Assembly: GCA_013407085.1 (NCBI GenBank)
Contig: JACCGJ010000337.1
Coordinates: forward strand, 82,420 to 146,419
Length of the DNA stretch: 64,000 bases
Direction: 5' to 3'
Source: Atriophallophorus winterbourni
Lineage: Eukaryota > Platyhelminthes > Trematoda > Plagiorchiida > Microphallidae
Numbering within the stretch: the stretch's first letter is position 1; every line of letters begins with the position of its first letter. The notes beneath the pieces are model-generated. The model was not told the origin of the DNA, did not search any database, and was given only the letters and a program-made list of their open reading frames with translations. A program made the position numbers and the translations under genes. Below, piece by piece: positions 49,201 to 56,989 of the stretch.

Positions 49201-52200
49201 AGCGGTTTTCTTCCAGGGAAAATCGTACTGTTTCAAAACACGCAGCATTTGACAATAATCGCTCCAGGTAACGTGGGAAATGTAAACATTATTTCGCACC
49301 AATTTGATCAACGCGGAACATGAGACACGTTTGAGCAATGGGGTATGGCAAGGACCAAGACGTTGTTGGAGGTTAACCAGATCCAGAGAGTGACTAAGTT
49401 CGTATAGATCTCCAGATAGCTGGAGCAAGCTATTGGGAGAGCAAATGGAGAATGATTTCCTCGTAAACGATGAAGCTGATATAAATTATTCTCGGTGAAC
49501 AACAACTTAGTGTTCAATAATGCAGTAGTTGAGGTGGATCAAAGAAAGATATCCTTTTAATTTCATTTATCTGACCACAGTAAATACCATGACCTATTTT
49601 AACCAAAAACGTTTTTATCAGAGGCCTAGCTATCGAAATCATTCTATTTGGAAATTATCTAGCGATAATCCAAAAGTTAGATGTAGACGTTGTTCTGGTT
49701 AGAATGTTCGAGTCAATTTCAAACATGCAAGCATCTCCCTGAAAACGTTCGGCAATATTTTCCTGTGCATCATGACGCAAAGTTGATGGGTTGATATTCG
49801 AAGCAAAATGTACGGTCATGATTCTATTCACCAACTAGTAATCATTTCCTGAAGAAAAATCAGTAATGTTGGTGCGAATTGGTTTAGTGAAGATTGTCAA
49901 ACTGCATTGCAAGAAGAGAGCTCTCGGATGACATACGGAACACGCTCTACGGTATATCGCAAGAGTAGGGGCCACCCAAAAGCCTGACGCTCGCAATCAC
50001 AAACCCAGGAGAGTTCTTTTACAGAAGAATCTAATGAGAATGTTTCGGGTGACGAAATTCGCGGAAATAGGAACAGTTGGAGAACATCATCAGCTATGGA
50101 AAACATGCAATTCAATACGGTCGATCGAACGAGCCAATCAAAGAGAACCGGTTGTCAGGAAATCGCCCGACCAATCGGATCGAATGAACAAACAGCGTGG
50201 GGTGTACGATGAAAATGCATGCAAATGAGGATGATCGTTCATGATTGTGGGTTTAACCCAATCGACATGTGTTCTGGCATATGCGATGAACAGATCATTC
50301 ACGCCAACCTTATCCAACAGTGGCATACAAGCGCAAATCTTGTTTACCATTCCTCCACCGTTTCAAGACATGCTGATCTTGATCTTAATGTCTGTACCTC
50401 AGCGCGAAACGGGTCATGGAGTGCGTGATGGAATTGGTATGGTATGAAAGCAAAAGCCTGATCCAGGCAAAGTGCCGCACAGTCAGTGACTGCACGTGGG
50501 CTGAGATACTGTCAGGTTGCCCAGGCCTGGGCGTGATGGATTTGCATGTAAATGACGATGGCTAATTTGAAGAGACATGTATAGTACCCTGATTGTTGGA
50601 GCTTATTGAATAATATTGCCGTGCAAACGTATTCGTATAGTTTTTCAAAAAGTTGAAAAAGGGGAATTGGCATATAATATTCAAGATTTTAGTAAAATAT
50701 TCAGATGCACGTCGCCTAGCAACTAGCTGCAAATTTTTTTAGCTCTTCTAAGAAGGTCAAATATTTCATCAAGGACATTGGTGAGCACAAAAGAATGGCA
50801 TAAAACCAATCACTAGTTTACGTTCGCTATCGATCACATGATGCGTTTACAATTTTTAGATTTCTTGTTTTCAGAGAATGAGACTACTGGAATTGCTTCA
50901 CAGGGCTCGGTTGAGAAGGCTTGCTCAAAGTGCACGGCAAGATCATGCTCCCACATGCGAATAAAATCGATCCATTGCTTACTGGCCGATTTTGCGCGGT
51001 GAATTTTAATCTAGTGCTGTATTTAATCAGAACAAGCCAATGAATGTAACGTTTACAGTGTGCAATTTTTTAACAATAAAAGAGCCATACGGAATGATTC
51101 AAATAGAGCTCATCGGGATTCATGAGTAGGAATTCTGCAGATAAATACTCAAAAAGATTAAATTTCCTATTCTTATTCCGCTTCTAATTTTGATGAGAAA
51201 ATAATCCGTAAACTTTTAAATCCCCTATTTAAAAAAATATAATGAAGATACATGTTTTAAATATGGAATTATCCGTGGTATCCGAAATATTCATATCGTC
51301 GGGCGAAGCTTAAATCAGAACAGCAGATGACCTCAATCCATTTGAAACGAAACTCTAGACAAACATAGTTCCAACAAAAAAGACGGCGCTTCGGAAATGG
51401 AAAAGGAATCGGCTGTGAGTAACATGTGGTGCTGCCTTGCAAGTCGCACTTGTTTGTGCAAAGGCTAGAGAAGCTGACTCGAACAAACGCCGAGTGGTGC
51501 TGGGGACGCCGCTTTGTACACAAATTCCCAAGACCCTTCATCAAAGCCGACTCATCCTTCAGGAGATAGTCGTACAAAAGAGAGAAAGAAAGAAGAACAT
51601 GTGGTGCCTCTACCAGTTGATTAGTGGTTGTATCCCTAATCTACAAAACCTGAATCAAATAATCTTTGAGGTTGAGTGTTCGCGCAAAAAAAAACTTGGT
51701 AGACGTTAAGAAAGATGGAAAGGATATTTCAGACAGCAGTTTAACCGCCACCTTCCTGCAAATATAATAGGCATTCCTTACTAACAAAAGCATTAATCAG
51801 CGTCGTTAGTTACGTTCTTTGTCAAAGAAATACTGAGAAAAACTCTCCTCTCTGAAGCAGCCCAAGGCGTCAAGCCACGAAGGGCGTGCGCGGTATATTT
51901 CAAAAGAGAAGACGAGACGGTCGTAGCTTGGAGTGCTCAAAATGTTATCCAAGGTTGATATGGACGAAAGAGTACATGCTTACTAGTGTGAATACCTAAA
52001 AATATCATTATATAAAAAGTAGCAAAGAAACGAATGTAATAACTATTTTGAGACAAAACTTCTTGCGGAAGACAAGCTGATTTTCGGCTATGGCGCGAAT
52101 ATTTGGACCAGATTGTTTTTCGCCGTCAGTTGCCAGAACAAGATAGTGGTATTTCAAAATGACTGAATCGCTTGAACTTGGCTGACAGACCCACCCTATG

Positions 52201-54324
52201 GGCTGAGTAGTTCAACTATATACGGAGATCTTGCCGGGATTGCTATGGTCAGACTGAAATTTAACAGAATGAAGTTCCTATGGAACGTAAGTGATTTAAA
52301 CTTGACATCAAAGAGAAGGATATATTTCACCTCAGTAAAAACATTACTGCTTTACGGGAGCGAATGTTGGATAGTTAGCGCAGACAATACGGGGCTGAAG
52401 GTCTTTGACCACCCTTGTTTGTGAAAGATAGCTGATTTTCCATCCGAACACCACGTTTGTGACCACGTGGTCGAGAGAAACAAAAGTACTAGCCTTCAAA
52501 AAGCCATTAACCGACGTCGTCTACCTTGGTTGGGATATGTCCTGCGCATGAAACCCGAATAGATACAGCCAAATTACATTTCACGATCAACCACAGAAAT
52601 ATATGTTCCCATTTAACACGCACTAAATACATTCATGGTTTGCAGCTACCAATAATAATTATTTTTGCACTTTTCAAAAGCAAGGTTAAACGCAACTCAC
52701 TAAAATCCAATAACATCATCTTGCAATTGCAACAGGTAGTTTTTTGTAAGCATTGTGGCATTCGAAACAAACGCACCATTGAATGCATCCGCCATGCCTT
52801 TAAGTTGCCAAAGTTGTAACAGCACCTGAAAAATAGACTAGCATTTATATTGTTTAACAATATTAGACTACAAATTATAAATCTCTTGAGTGGTTTATAA
52901 ACAAGAGATATGAGGAATCCGTTCGCATGAATGCGCGAACAATTGTTCAAATGTAATTAGGTGCAACGTATTGCATTGAAAGTATCAGAATGATTAGAAA
53001 TAGCTTGATATGTAAAACAATATATCCGTTCGATTTTCAAAATAGTTCAACAAAAATCATTTATGCCGAAAATTATTTTCTTCATTGTCAATTGAATTAA
53101 TGGAGCGAATATAATTGGTTCAACATTAAGAGCAGATCATTTTAGAAAACCTTAGGGCGATCATGAGATTTCACATTCAACGAAATATTGCATCAACAGT
53201 TTTTGTGAAAAGTGCCAGAATACCACACAGAACAGATGGATAATTCAGATTAGAATTTAATTTATTGAAAATTGAAAAAATTACCACAATGAGAACGCTT
53301 ACTAGTTTACAATTTATGTTCTACCAATAGTTCACAGTTAAACACGAAGTTGTAAAAGTTACATAGAAAATGTTTGCTCTCCCGAATGAGGTAATCGCAG
53401 TGAAAATTCAGAAAATTCCAAGTGACTAGTATGTACTAACACCTGAAATCATTCAAAAGATTGTAACTTCTAAACCTTTTAACATCAAGCTAGATCACTC
53501 TATCAGCAGATAATACAAGAATTACTGAACAACGTATTCCATAACTAAATGTTTTCGTTCATTTCATGTATAAAGGTTGTCGTCAAAACAAATCCTTCTC
53601 AAAAGAGGCCACGTATTCCAAAAATACCGAGTGTATATCACACTAAAATAGTTTAAAAAGTTTAAATAGCTTTGAATTAAGCAACACAGGAAGTATAACG
53701 CTAGAATACCAAAATTTGGACAACAAATAACTGATGGTCAACTTACTTGATACCAAAATTCATTATTCTTAGAATATATATATGCTTCTTCAATCATGAA
53801 TACGATGTTTGAACCTAGGTATTTTCGCAATTTTTCACATTCTAATGAAAATGGTTTCGGACACAGGCCTTGGATTTATTATCTTAATAAATCTGAAACC
53901 CACCCGCCGCAGTATTATACCAGCTCGCTACTGTGATGTCAAAGGAAGCCGATGTTTCAGCGTAGCCAGACCAATATCCTTGAATAACCTCCGGAAATTT
54001 TTCTGAACTGGAAACTTTTAAAATTGTCCACCTAAACATATATCCATAGGGAAAGAGCAAACCCAGTATCGCTAAGATAATCTTCGAAATGCGCGACTGC
54101 TATGAAATTTTCGAATTTGTTTTCAAATGGTATATTCCGGGAACCTATATTTTCGATGAAACGTATACGAAATAAATAGGCATACCATTGTATAACTTGA
54201 AGCGGAGAGTACCCTGGTGCATATACCCAGTGACTGCAACACTAGAAGCTGAGTTTATTATAACAAAACATGATGAGATAATGAAAGTAATGCAGAATCT
54301 TTCATTATTATTGTAGTGAACCAT
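28073..54324 (-). CDS. PLBD2: Phospholipase B-like protein (PLBD2 type), multi-exon gene
   Basis: Eleven exons, all with GT/AG borders and matching phases, spell a phospholipase B-like protein. Such proteins are secreted or lysosomal N-terminal-nucleophile hydrolases that mature by self-cleavage. The start Met (54324) has an in-frame stop 36 nt upstream and begins a clear signal peptide. Landmarks are the nucleophile Cys in VSCSALIKL (exon 49197-49429), FSSYPSVISSIDDFY, NSGT/YNNQWM, EQIP, YNDY and SGPTYDQVPPFDW near the C terminus. The last motif resembles PLBD2 more than PLBD1. Two short exons are still missing (one between 49430 and 53746, length 3n+2; one between 32083 and 37869, about 70 nt). 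The exons found encode about 527 residues, so the whole protein would be close to the usual size. Introns 1-3 are 41, 55 and 62 nt; the rest are kilobases long and full of transposons. Confidence 0.88.
28405..28421. repeat. (ATT)n microsatellite
   Basis: Short trinucleotide run in the last PLBD-like intron. Confidence 0.85.
28500..28960. other. GC-rich block with a 20-base assembly gap
   Basis: Sequence here is visibly richer in G and C than the surroundings (for example 28540-28580 and 28860-28900) and contains 20 undetermined bases at 28634-28653. Frames crossing the gap are not meaningful. It looks like an inserted repeat of unknown type inside the PLBD-like gene. Confidence 0.5.
29051..29316 (-). 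mobile_element. Palindromic Penelope-like (family 1) insertion
   Basis: Two copies of the family-1 terminal segment face each other. A perfect 41-bp inverted repeat (29173-29213 and 29232-29272) with an 18-base spacer forms the centre, and the arms extend outward to about 29060 and 29314. The whole unit is flanked by a 15-bp perfect direct repeat (29036-29050 and 29317-29331), taken as the target-site duplication. It encodes nothing. The left arm has a complete hammerhead motif; the right arm has lost it through a 44-bp deletion. Confidence 0.8.
29118..29169 (-). ncRNA. Hammerhead ribozyme motif (Penelope family 1, left arm)
   Basis: Core CTGATGA (29156-29162) and GAAA (29133-29136) enclose a perfect 6-bp stem II (29137-29142 with 29149-29154) and a 6-base loop. 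The predicted cleavage triplet is GUA. Stem I pairs TTG/CAA and AGTT/AACT. The extra base after the core (29155) is the same as in the 13.6-kb copy. Confidence 0.65.
29600..30365 (+). mobile_element. CR1/Jockey-like C-terminal pieces (family 3), two joined fragments
   Basis: The second fragment (about 29782-30365) encodes RPVVEYAVQSWSMCL, RIYHRSTKLV, a YKTFHTPNKPLHSLF segment, NYRTHEYMLVVPHSHLNCRRYF and, after frame changes, a conserved C-terminal WNSLPS-type block. The first fragment (29600-29782) repeats about 105 bp of the same region (29680-29785 against 29980-30085). The 3' tail ends near 30360 with ACCATTGAAAACCTTGAG. Confidence 0.7.
30515..30605 (+). mobile_element. Family-3 CR1-like 3'-tail fragment next to a PLBD-like exon
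   Basis: It repeats the tail at 30290-30355 (CACCCTATGGTTGTTG, TTGCTTTTTAGA, CATTAAAAACCTTG) and ends about 25 bp from the PLBD-like exon at 30630. Confidence 0.65.
30630..30816 (-). CDS. PLBD2: PLBD-like exon
   Basis: Acceptor CCCTAG at 30817, donor GTAAGC at 30629. Completing the split Arg codon, it encodes YNDYTRDPVSKCDC, NAISARGDLN, GSYPIPQF and HGGIDVKMVD, which align residue by residue with the PLBD2 region between the RYNDF and SGPTWDQ motifs. Confidence 0.92.
30905..31270 (-). mobile_element. Penelope-like family-2 3' tail
   Basis: It matches the tails at 24960-25411 and 39600-39960. Its last bases, near 30910, contain the terminal CTGCTCTAACCG block. A 35-bp segment on the other side (31271-31307) is the inverse of the one following the 39.6-kb copy, which suggests an inverted terminal repeat remnant. 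Confidence 0.6.
30938..30986 (-). ncRNA. Hammerhead ribozyme motif with intact core (Penelope family 2)
   Basis: Core CTGATGA (30973-30979) and GAAA (30950-30953) enclose stem II GCTTCTG/CAGAAGT (one G-U pair) with a 4-base loop. Stem I pairs ATTGGT with ACCCAA, one base bulged. GAAACGTT follows the core. One extra A (30972) precedes stem II. Confidence 0.6.
31580..31800 (-). repeat. Short interspersed repeat R1 (near full copy)
   Basis: About 220 bp in reverse orientation to 43100-43305 and similar over the whole length, from GAAAGCACAAGCCTGATCC to GCCGCGCAGCACAG. Confidence 0.75.
31930..32082 (-). CDS. PLBD2: PLBD-like exon
   Basis: Acceptor AATACAG and donor CG|GTAAGT bound 153 bp. It encodes FPDIYNESGF, KYGDIFDYSKTARAVIF and PTMYKMMR, equivalent to the FNASGL, YGDWFSYDGSPRAQIF and MRLMR blocks of PLBD2. 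Confidence 0.92.
32165..32805 (+). mobile_element. CR1/Jockey-like C-terminal remnant (family 4)
   Basis: FISTYIRPHIEYAIPACDPWLKKD (about 32222-32290) and RATKLVLG are typical of the region after the RT. An open stretch (32276-32662) in another frame continues the family; the C-terminal FKKSLDIHMDKY block is at about 32610. The tail near 32700-32760 matches 61315-61350. Confidence 0.65.
32895..33065 (+). repeat. Dispersed repeat R2
   Basis: It shares CTTATCCAACAGTGGCATACA and nearby blocks with 50235-50400. Unclassified. Confidence 0.45.
33070..34250. other. No recognisable gene (PLBD-like intron)
   Basis: No motif-bearing frame was recognised. One missing PLBD-like exon of about 70 nt could lie here or up to 37869. 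Confidence 0.4.
34287..34790 (-). mobile_element. LTR-like segment with perfect inverted ends
   Basis: It begins TGTAAAAACAC and ends GTGTTTTTACA; with one flanking base each side the inverted match is 12 bp. An AATAAA lies close to the minus-strand end. No target-site duplication was seen. It contains a decayed Penelope family-1-like stretch near 34722-34760. Confidence 0.3.
34860..35340. other. No recognisable gene (PLBD-like intron)
   Basis: Nothing identifiable on either strand. Confidence 0.4.
35355..35815 (+). mobile_element. RTE-like non-LTR element, 3' end
   Basis: The plus strand encodes the C-terminal part of an RTE-type protein: VLLYGPETWRVT, NNCLRRIIGVKWP, the RRKWRWVGHTLRKP block and GKRRVGRPRLSWKRS, then RPKWRQVAEALC and a stop at about 35790. 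A short AAGTCAA-type repeat ends the element. It is 5'-truncated, with one stop at about 35480, and is fairly young. Confidence 0.85.
36211..37690 (-). mobile_element. CR1/Jockey-like element (family 2, minus strand)
   Basis: From right to left it holds the RT palm with SFDRVNHSVL (about 37450-37480), AVPQRSVLGPVLFLVYINDL and MVLFADDAKLC (37168-37350), then NSWSERNKLPFKFRKCNMLQ (36955-37161), then IPHSHRN and YSVRVCFFWNS (36500-36590). The 3' tail ends in TTGAATCT-like units at 36211-36235. It is frameshifted and lacks the middle of the C-terminal domain. It lies within the PLBD-like gene. Confidence 0.85.
37870..37965 (-). CDS. PLBD2: PLBD-like exon
   Basis: Acceptor TTTGTTTCAG, donor CC|GTGAGT. 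It encodes YNNQWMIFDAKLY, GPLPDKGLLTVAEQIP, nearly the textbook NNQW-EQIP stretch of PLBD proteins. Confidence 0.95.
37970..39570. other. No recognisable gene (PLBD-like intron)
   Basis: Open frames such as 38200-38415 show no known motif. Confidence 0.4.
39575..41000 (-). mobile_element. Penelope-like element (family 2), RT end, GIY-YIG and tail
   Basis: The minus strand reads a damaged end of the reverse transcriptase (VCRKPIDTDAV near 40630, HICNDDNERKQAHHEATHRF near 40500) and a linker with VHLKDKTPLSSV (about 40270-40305). A GIY-YIG domain follows (IYIIQCNCCRGVYWTD, about 40210-40255; SALSEHVLDTGH, about 40095-40130), then IEIANAGR and stop at about 40001. The family-2 tail follows to 39575. 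Multiple frameshifts. Confidence 0.8.
39640..39695 (-). ncRNA. Decayed hammerhead motif (Penelope family 2)
   Basis: Same layout as 30938-30986, but the core reads CTGTCGA. GAAA and stem I TTGG/CCAA remain. Confidence 0.45.
41000..43090. other. No recognisable gene (PLBD-like intron)
   Basis: Open frames at 41685-42066 show no known motif. More upstream Penelope RT sequence may extend to the right of 41000 but is not recognisable. Confidence 0.4.
43100..43305 (+). repeat. Short interspersed repeat R1 (reference copy)
   Basis: A roughly 205-bp unit from GAAAGCACAAGCCTGATCC to GTTAGCCGCACAGCAC. Related copies are at 20085, 27640, 31580, 47235 and 50445. No terminal inverted repeats or clear polymerase III boxes were seen. 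It ends about 18 bp from a PLBD-like exon. Confidence 0.75.
43323..43528 (-). CDS. PLBD2: PLBD-like exon with a 39-bp internal tandem duplication
   Basis: Acceptor CAG (43529-43531), donor AC|GTAAGC. It encodes VTLETTNGN, ESLWSFVRDG, FRVMAANRLATSGPQWVEYF and ends NSGT, continuing as YNNQW in the next exon. The segment encoding SGPQWVEYFRQRN is present twice in perfect tandem (43326-43364 and 43365-43403). Without the extra copy the exon would be 167 bp and match PLBD2 without a gap. Confidence 0.92.
43990..44860 (+). mobile_element. Non-LTR RT remnant
   Basis: LFADDTCMIAQTV (about 44105-44145) marks the catalytic box, and CYRYLDSSINLSVDSDY (about 44341-44390) the block after the thumb. Frames change often. 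The clade is uncertain. Confidence 0.5.
45480..45860 (-). mobile_element. RTE-like element 3' end
   Basis: The minus strand encodes WLGHVCRMDPSSHTKVAIHW and GKRKGDGPRKLG, the end of an RTE-type protein. It is frameshifted afterwards. Confidence 0.65.
45870..46900 (+). mobile_element. Non-LTR RT remnant
   Basis: AAGPDELSPIVLKECA (about 45870-45915) is the start of an RT domain, and ILQGAILSPFLFSIYISYLP with GYTDDVAVA (46361-46475) covers the catalytic region, with YTDD in place of YADD. The middle is broken into several frames. Confidence 0.7.
46900..47230. other. No recognisable gene (PLBD-like intron)
   Basis: Nothing identifiable. Confidence 0.4.
47235..47345 (-). repeat. Short interspersed repeat R1 (partial)
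   Basis: It matches the 5' half of R1 in reverse: TGTCTAGGCCTGGGTAA-TTGACAGTA and CTTTGCCTGGATCA-GCTTGTG. Confidence 0.6.
47350..48300. other. No recognisable gene (PLBD-like intron)
   Basis: Short frames without motifs. Confidence 0.4.
48324..48418 (-). CDS. PLBD2: PLBD-like exon
   Basis: Acceptor TGTACAG, donor CTT|GTGAGT. It encodes PGRTISFSSYPSVISSIDDFY, equivalent to the FSSYPGTIFSCDDFY block. It enters in phase 1 and leaves in phase 0, matching both neighbours. Confidence 0.93.
48420..49190. other. No recognisable gene (PLBD-like intron)
   Basis: Nothing identifiable. Confidence 0.4.
49197..49429 (-). CDS. PLBD2: PLBD-like exon with the catalytic nucleophile
   Basis: Acceptor CCCAATAG, donor ACAA|GTGAGA. 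It encodes LLQLSGDLYELSHSL, then RVSCSALIKLV and HVTWSDYCQMLRVLKQY. In mammalian PLBD2 the Cys of this SCSALIKL block becomes the N-terminal nucleophile after self-cleavage. It is conserved here. Confidence 0.95.
49430..50230. other. No recognised gene (PLBD-like intron)
   Basis: Searched for the missing PLBD-like exon (a VxLxLxQLxGLxxxY segment) without success. Confidence 0.4.
50235..50400 (+). repeat. Dispersed repeat R2
   Basis: Partner of 32895-33065. It stands just before an R1 copy. Confidence 0.45.
50445..50535 (+). repeat. Short interspersed repeat R1 (5' part)
   Basis: Nearly identical to 43100-43190: GAAAGCAAAAGCCTGATCCAG through ACTGTCAGGTTGCCCAG. Confidence 0.7.
50830..51020 (-). 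other. Unassigned open frame in the PLBD-like intron
   Basis: The minus strand has an open stretch with normal amino-acid composition (SKQWIDFIRMWEHDL, HFEQAFSTEPCE) after a possible acceptor at about 51016. It does not match PLBD proteins. It could be a transposon piece. Confidence 0.25.
51440..52560 (+). mobile_element. RTE-like element remnant
   Basis: Across frames it reads WKGYFRQQFNRHLPANI (about 51717-51767), TSVKTLLLYGSECWIVSADN (about 52330-52390), VFDHPCL and RRRLPWLGYVLRMKPE (about 52512-52560). These are blocks of an RTE-type RT C-terminal half. Most of the catalytic RT domain is deleted or unrecognisable. Confidence 0.65.
52570..53740. other. No recognised gene (PLBD-like intron)
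   Basis: The missing PLBD-like exon after 53747 should lie between here and 49430. Confidence 0.4.
53747..53841 (-). CDS. PLBD2: PLBD-like exon 4
   Basis: Acceptor TTCATTAG, donor CAA|GTAAGT. It encodes CEKLRKYLGSNIVFM and KNNEFWYQ, equivalent to CERLKSFLEANLEWM and DSPYWHQ of PLBD2. Phases fit exon 3. Confidence 0.88.
53904..54007 (-). CDS. PLBD2: PLBD-like exon 3
   Basis: Acceptor GTTTCCAG, donor GGCGG|GTGGGT. It encodes FPEVIQGYWSGYAETSAS and VASWYNTA, matching the AYAAGVVEA...HWMNT region of PLBD2. The flanking introns are 55 and 62 nt. Confidence 0.85.
54063..54144 (-). CDS. PLBD2: PLBD-like exon 2
   Basis: Acceptor AAATATAG, donor ACTGG|GTTTGC chosen because it restores the phase of exon 3. 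It encodes FIAVAHFEDYLSDTG, resembling AVAWANLTNAIRETG. The sequence just past this donor also resembles the family (GFALS), so the donor could differ. Confidence 0.7.
54186..54324 (-). CDS. PLBD2: PLBD-like exon 1 with signal peptide
   Basis: ATG at 54322-54324 has an in-frame TAA 36 nt upstream (54358-54360). Residues 1-28 form a signal peptide: a short polar start, a hydrophobic core (FCITFIISSCFVIIN) and small residues before the likely cut. It ends AATG|GTATGC in phase 1; the 41-nt intron that follows ends in AG. Confidence 0.85.
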
Positions 54325-54594
54325 TATGCGAAACAGAACGGTATGCTTAATTAAAATTTAAGCAAAGGCGTCCCTGAGATTTCTTAAATTATTTGTTTGA
54401 TACATTCAAACACATACTAATGAATATATTCAAAGAAGGCATTTGAAGTCAACCATGATTTTGTAAAACATTTTCACGGATCTTGGAGTAAAATATACTT
54501 CTTTAGAAAGCAGTAAATTCAACAAGATGCGCTTGTATGAAACTGTTGGATAAGATTCGTACGATCAACTGGTTCAGCACATGTATCCAGTTAA

Positions 54595-56640
54595 AGTTCA
54601 GTTCAGTTTCACAGGACATCTAGTGGTTAAAGAGCCAATTGAACGTTTAGAATTTCTTTCGATGGAAAGCTGCAGAGAAGCAACCAACACTGCCAAAGCT
54701 CTTTTTCTTATTGTGCCTTGAATATCATTGAAGATCGCGACGCCACGAGATTATCCGGGTTGTATATAGGAAGTACCTTATTATGAATGATGATGGAAAA
54801 ATAAAAATAAGTTTCTTTTCACCAGTACGGTTAGAAGTCAGATAAATAAAAGTTGTATATTTGAAAGAACAGAGCTCTAGTACTTACTTTATTTACCAGA
54901 CAGCGCTAAAAATGTTGAACTACCTAATCTTGCATTGCAATTAGGGGAAGTATTCAGGAAAAAGTATAGCCCAGATGCGATCCAAGCCGTTCTTGAAACT
55001 CGCTACAGAACTGCAGGATGTATGTTCTTCCGGAAGCCGGATCCAGAAATTTACCACCCTGAAGCGGTAAACGTTTTTCCGGGAGTTTTGTCTACAACAC
55101 TCCTTAGCAAGTTTGAGTGAATGTCCGCGGGTGCCTAGCTCGTGTCTTAAGGCGAAGAAGTCGTTCATGATAACGTCACTTAACCCCTTCAACATCTTGA
55201 GGGTTTCAATCTAGTCACCTCTCAAACGACGGCGCGTAAGTGAGAATATATCTAGGTACTTCATACGTGCAGCGTAAGGCTTCTCTCGCTGACCCTCAAT
55301 TATGCGAGTTGCGAGAGGTTGTACGCTTTCGAGTCGAACGATGTTCTTCTTGTAGTAAGGGCATCATGCCTGGACACAATATTCTAAATGCGACCGAAAA
55401 AATTCCTTGTAAAGGTACACGAATACATCGGGTCTTCTGCTGGATAACACGGATCCCAGCCGAAAGAGCACTTTGCGAACACGTTGAGCTGCATCGGCCT
55501 TCCATTTGAAGTCAGTACTGAGTAGTTCTTTTAATTCCTTAACACGCTGTGTTGCGATAACATTAAGAGAATTGCCCGACACCTAGACTGAAATCTTATC
55601 AACCAGTGCTGATAAAAGTTAACCCTTATTAAGGTTCAGTGGGAGGTCCCACTTGTATGACCAGTACATGAACCGTTCAATGTCGTGCATCAAGATATAT
55701 TCATCCGTTAATCCGATAAATTTCACATCATCCGCAAAAATGAAGCATTTGCACTTCAATGCAGACGACCAGTCATCGATGAAAATCAGGAATAGAAGAG
55801 GACCGTGTACGGACCATTGGGGTACCCTACTGGTCACGTCGGTTTGGTTAGACAGCGTAGTTCCTACCCGATTTCTGAATGTCCTAACTGTAAGGAAGGT
55901 CATCATTCAAGCAAGTAGAATACCCCGTATGCCTTTTGCTGCTAGCCTAATCTCTAGAAGTCGGTGACTCACGGAATCGAAAACCTTGCTGAATTCTAGG
56001 TAGAGGGCTTCGACAGGCTTCCCTTCATCCCTCTTTCAGTGGCATTATTGAGAAAAACTAAGAAAGTTAGTCAGGCAGTATCTACCCCTAAGAAATCTAA
56101 ATTGAGTTACTCTAAGTAAAGAATGCCGACAAAGATGCTGACAGCACGCGACAGTTTTTCCAATACTTTCGAGACGATACTAGTCAGTCTGACAGGTCAT
56201 TAGTTACCGAGAGTTGACCTGCAACCACCTTTGTGTAGTGGTACGATTATGGCTTCTTTCCACTTACTAGGAACCACATCCAGGTTAAAGCATGAATTGA
56301 AGAGCTTGCATAAATTATGAAGCACTGGGGCGAGATTATTTAGTACAATCGGGTGGATACCATCTAGTCCCACAGCTTTGTTGACGCGAACATGGATATC
56401 TGCTTCATACACCTCCGATTCATTGAAGAAGAACTCATCTAGTGCAGGAGCATCAGGTTGATTAAAGGACCTAGATCGAGCATTTAAAGAATTATAACGT
56501 CTCTGAACGCCACTGAAGAACCTGTAGATGGCAGTCGCCTTAGACAGGTCGGTATCGATTACATTTCGTCCTCCAGATTCAAATCTCCAATGCTTTCCAC
56601 AAACACACGTATAATAGGGTTCAACCCATGATAGGAACAA
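54595..56640 (-). mobile_element. CR1/Jockey-like element (family 1, best copy)
   Basis: From right to left it holds the RT start (56200-56640: VNKAVGLDGIHPIVLNNL, VPSKWKEAIIVPLHKGG) and the catalytic part (55619-55906: SRVPQWSVHGPLLFLIFIDD, FIFADDVKF). The thumb and C-terminal pieces (55364-55582; 54941-55195 with LKGLSDVIMNDFFALR) and the roughly 300-bp tail follow, ending in CTGAA units at 54595. Frames change at least four times. Its 3' end lies about 270 bp upstream of the PLBD-like start codon. Confidence 0.88.
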
Positions 56641-56989
56641 AACTTCTTATTTGCATGCATTTTTATTCCTCACAACTCACCAACGGATTCGTGAGGTTTT
56701 CTATCATGAGGTCTGGACAGTACGCTCAGTGGTGTGTGAAGGAAATGTATGCAAACGAGCAGTGGAGCATTCGTGCAGTAATTTCAGTTCCATCCAGTAG
56801 AAAGATGGTTGTGAGTAACTGCTGTGGGTCTAGAATTTCTTATAATTTGCTTCCACAACTGTCAGCATTGGCTCATTGCTTTCTTCGATATATTCAGCAT
56901 GTAGAACATATGAATGTATTTCGTGAGAATCCATACGTCTTTCTGTTACAAAGTTTGCTTCGGTGTATCTACTGTCGTTAACTACTATC

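Noticed and set aside
52633..52720. The RLTLL stretch on the minus strand as the missing PLBD-like exon
   Set aside because: The similarity stops after five residues and the rest does not match the family.
54063..54063. Alternative reading of PLBD-like exon 2 through GFALS to a later donor at about 54039
   Set aside because: That donor gives the wrong phase for exon 3; the earlier donor restores it, though the family resemblance of GFALS leaves some doubt.
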